The translations under genes and the position numbers were made by a program. From assembly GCA_900546635.1 (NCBI GenBank), contig URDS01000032.1:1-23909 (forward strand): a DNA stretch of 23,909 nt. Direction: 5' to 3'. Positions within the stretch are counted from its first letter, which is position 1. The number at the start of each line of letters is the position of its first letter. Source of the DNA: an uncultured Eubacteriales bacterium. Lineage in GTDB: Bacteria; Bacillota; Clostridia; Oscillospirales; CAG-272. Below the pieces are notes generated by a model that saw only the letters and a program-made list of their open reading frames with translations, was not told the origin of the DNA and did no database searches. Of this stretch, positions 22,854 to 23,909 are shown piece after piece.

Positions 22854-23351
22854 ATGCCCGGAACTAGAAAACTTGGCAGACCGACTGATCATAGAAAAGC
22901 TATGCTCAGAGGGATGGTAACATATCTGCTTGAAAACGGTTCGGTCGAGACGACGCTGACCAGAGCAAAAGAGGTCAGACCGCTTGCCGAAAAGATGATT
23001 ACGCTCGGAAAGAAAAACACGCTCGCATCCCGCCGTCAGGCGCTTGCGTTTATCACCAAGGAGAGCGTTGTTAAAAAACTGTTTGATACGATTGCACCGG
23101 AATATGCCGACCGTAACGGCGGATATACGCAGATTTTCAAGATTGGCCCCCGCAGAGGCGATGCTGCCGAGATGGCGATCATTCGCCTGATTCCAGCAGC
23201 GGCTGCTTCGGAGCCGGAGAAACCCGCAAAGAAAGCAACTGCGAAGAAAGCTTCCGAAAAGAAGCCTGCGGCGAAGAAGGATGATACATCCGCTGTCGAA
23301 ACGGCAACCGCCGAGACGACTGCGCCTGCCGCGGAGCCTGCAGCAGAGTAA
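22854..23351 (+). CDS. rplQ: 50S ribosomal protein L17 with long C-terminal tail
   Basis: The protein has 165 residues; L17 is usually 113-130. Residues 1-114 are the normal L17 domain (RKLGRPTDHRKAMLRGMVTY, later ADRNGGYTQIFKIGPRRGD). Residues 115-165 are a low-complexity tail, first Ala/Lys-rich (KPAKKATAKKASEKKPAAKK), then Ala/Thr/Glu-rich. The tail is in frame and ends at a stop before a terminator, so it is probably real rather than a misread. AAGGAGG lies upstream of the ATG. It is the last gene of the superoperon. Confidence 0.97.
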   Translation: MPGTRKLGRPTDHRKAMLRGMVTYLLENGSVETTLTRAKEVRPLAEKMITLGKKNTLASRRQALAFITKESVVKKLFDTIAPEYADRNGGYTQIFKIGPRRGDAAEMAIIRLIPAAAASEPEKPAKKATAKKASEKKPAAKKDDTSAVETATAETTAPAAEPAAE

Positions 23352-23360
23352 AGTTTATCA

Positions 23361-23391
23361 AAAAAAGCAACACGGTAGTGTTGCTTTTTTT
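23361..23391 (+). terminator. Intrinsic terminator of the ribosomal superoperon
   Basis: GCAACAC (23367-23373), a GGTA loop and GTGTTGC (23378-23384) are followed by seven T residues. The A tract before the stem extends the pairing, making the terminator usable in both directions. It lies 10 nt after the rplQ stop. Confidence 0.9.
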
Positions 23392-23549
23392 ATACAGAGT
23401 CCGATAACCAAGAGAGACGCTTGTGTGTATGCTCGAAGACACCGAAAAGTCAAGACGTTCCGACTGCAAGGCGTGTATTTTTGTTTTCCTTTAGGCGTGT
23501 ATGCGTATGTATTTGCATCTAAAAGGGACAATGGATTTTTCCGTCTCCT
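23392..23549. other. Gene-free stretch between the terminator and repeat R3
   Basis: These 158 bases hold no recognisable gene, promoter or RNA. Open frames through here have no ribosome binding site and mostly continue into the repeat. Confidence 0.5.
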
Positions 23550-23909
23550 CAGACCGTCGAAAAACCAAGGTTTTTCGACGATAGGGCGTGTCCGCTCGCG
23601 CCGTCGCGCCGCCAATGGCGGCACTTGCACGCCCGCAAGGTGTTTACAAGGCGGCGCATGTCCGCCTTTTTCCGTCGAAAAACCAAGGTTTTCCGACGAT
23701 GAGGCGCGTTCGCTCACGCCGTCGCGCCGCCAATGGCGGCACTCGCACGCCTGTAAGGTGTTTACAAGGCGGCGCATGTCCGCCTTTTTCCGTCGAAAAA
23801 CCAAGGTTTTCCGACGATGAGGCGCGTTCGCTCACGCCGTCGCGCCGCCAATGGCGGCACTCGCACGCCTGTAAGGTGTTTACAAGGCGGCGCATGTCCG
23901 CCTTGTAAA
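23550..23909. repeat. Interspersed hairpin repeat, copy R3: three tandem 118-bp units
   Basis: Units begin with CCGTCGAAAAACCAAGG at 23554, 23672 and 23790, an exact 118-bp period. Units 2 and 3 look identical over about 114 bp; unit 1 differs at scattered positions. Each unit contains the CGTCG-AAAAACC / GGTTTT-CGACG hairpin, CCGCC-AAT-GGCGG and AAGGCGG-CGCATGT-CCGCCTT. In units 1 and 2 the last hairpin runs into TTT and the next unit; in unit 3 it continues to TTGTAAA as in R1 and R2, so unit 3 has the true right side and the tail lies beyond the window. Many open frames cross it on both strands, but all arise from the 118-bp repetition and are not called as genes. Confidence 0.85.

Noticed and set aside
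23281..23908. Several long open frames on both strands through the repeat array (about 80-180 codons)
   Set aside because: They repeat the same peptide every 118 bp (a multiple of 3 plus 1, so the frames rotate), have no ribosome binding site, and exist because hairpin-rich GC sequence has few stops. Similar peptides in databases would be spurious predictions from the same repeat.
23554..23909. CRISPR array
   Set aside because: The period is 118 bp with no short conserved repeat alternating with unique spacers; the whole unit is repeated.
1..23909. Composite transposon bounded by the direct repeats at the two window ends
   Set aside because: Copies at both ends share orientation, but the interior is essential core genome and no transposase is present. 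Window limits falling inside repeats is more likely a contig or sampling effect.

Overview
The window is a chromosomal stretch from a low-to-moderate GC Gram-positive bacterium, most likely an anaerobic member of the class Clostridia (Oscillospirales/Christensenellales-like; the family is a guess). The grounds are the unbroken order S10-spc-alpha with rpsD inside the alpha block, a zinc-binding type Z S14, a small KOW protein between map and infA, strong AAGGAGG ribosome binding sites before almost every gene, and a Firmicutes-type DNA polymerase I without visible proofreading residues.

Layout. 1-77 is the right end of an interspersed hairpin-rich repeat, followed by a terminator. 188-2311 (+) is a compact three-gene operon with its own promoter: a Cof-type HAD phosphatase, a Sel1-repeat protein and a CYTH-domain protein, with overlapping reading frames. 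2381-2674 holds a second, longer repeat copy bracketed by two similar palindromes. 2849-3439 (-) is an AT-rich HNH endonuclease gene. 3652-6985 (-) is a polytopic membrane protein gene followed by polA. 6986-7467 is a divergent control region with the TTGCAA-N17-TATAAT promoter of the ribosomal operon and a leader of about 260 nt. 7468-23351 (+) is the ribosomal superoperon: rpsJ, rplC, rplD, rplW, rplB, rpsS, rplV, rpsC, rplP, rpmC, rpsQ, rplN, rplX, rplE, rpsZ, rpsH, rplF, rplR, rpsE, rpmD, rplO, secY, adk, map, KOW protein, infA, rpmJ, rpsM, rpsK, rpsD, rpoA, rplQ. A strong terminator follows at 23361-23391. 23550-23909 carries the repeat again, now as three tandem 118-bp units that run off the end of the window.

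How it works together. The superoperon makes most ribosomal proteins of both subunits, the SecY translocon channel, adenylate kinase, methionine aminopeptidase, IF1 and the RNA polymerase alpha subunit from what looks like one transcription unit. I found no strong internal terminator. Four structured spacers (the rpsJ leader, rpsJ-rplC, rpsZ-rpsH and rpsD-rpoA) are the best places to look for internal control.

Most of the window is ordinary core genome. The most unusual points are (i) infA, which has no ATG, GTG or TTG at the position where its conserved N-terminus and ribosome binding site put the start, leaving CTG (or ATT), and (ii) a structured, apparently mobile or amplifying repeat family present at three places, with imperfect terminal inverted repeats, internal hairpins, an optional internal module capped by a GCAA loop, and a tandem array. 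I do not recognise this family from memory.
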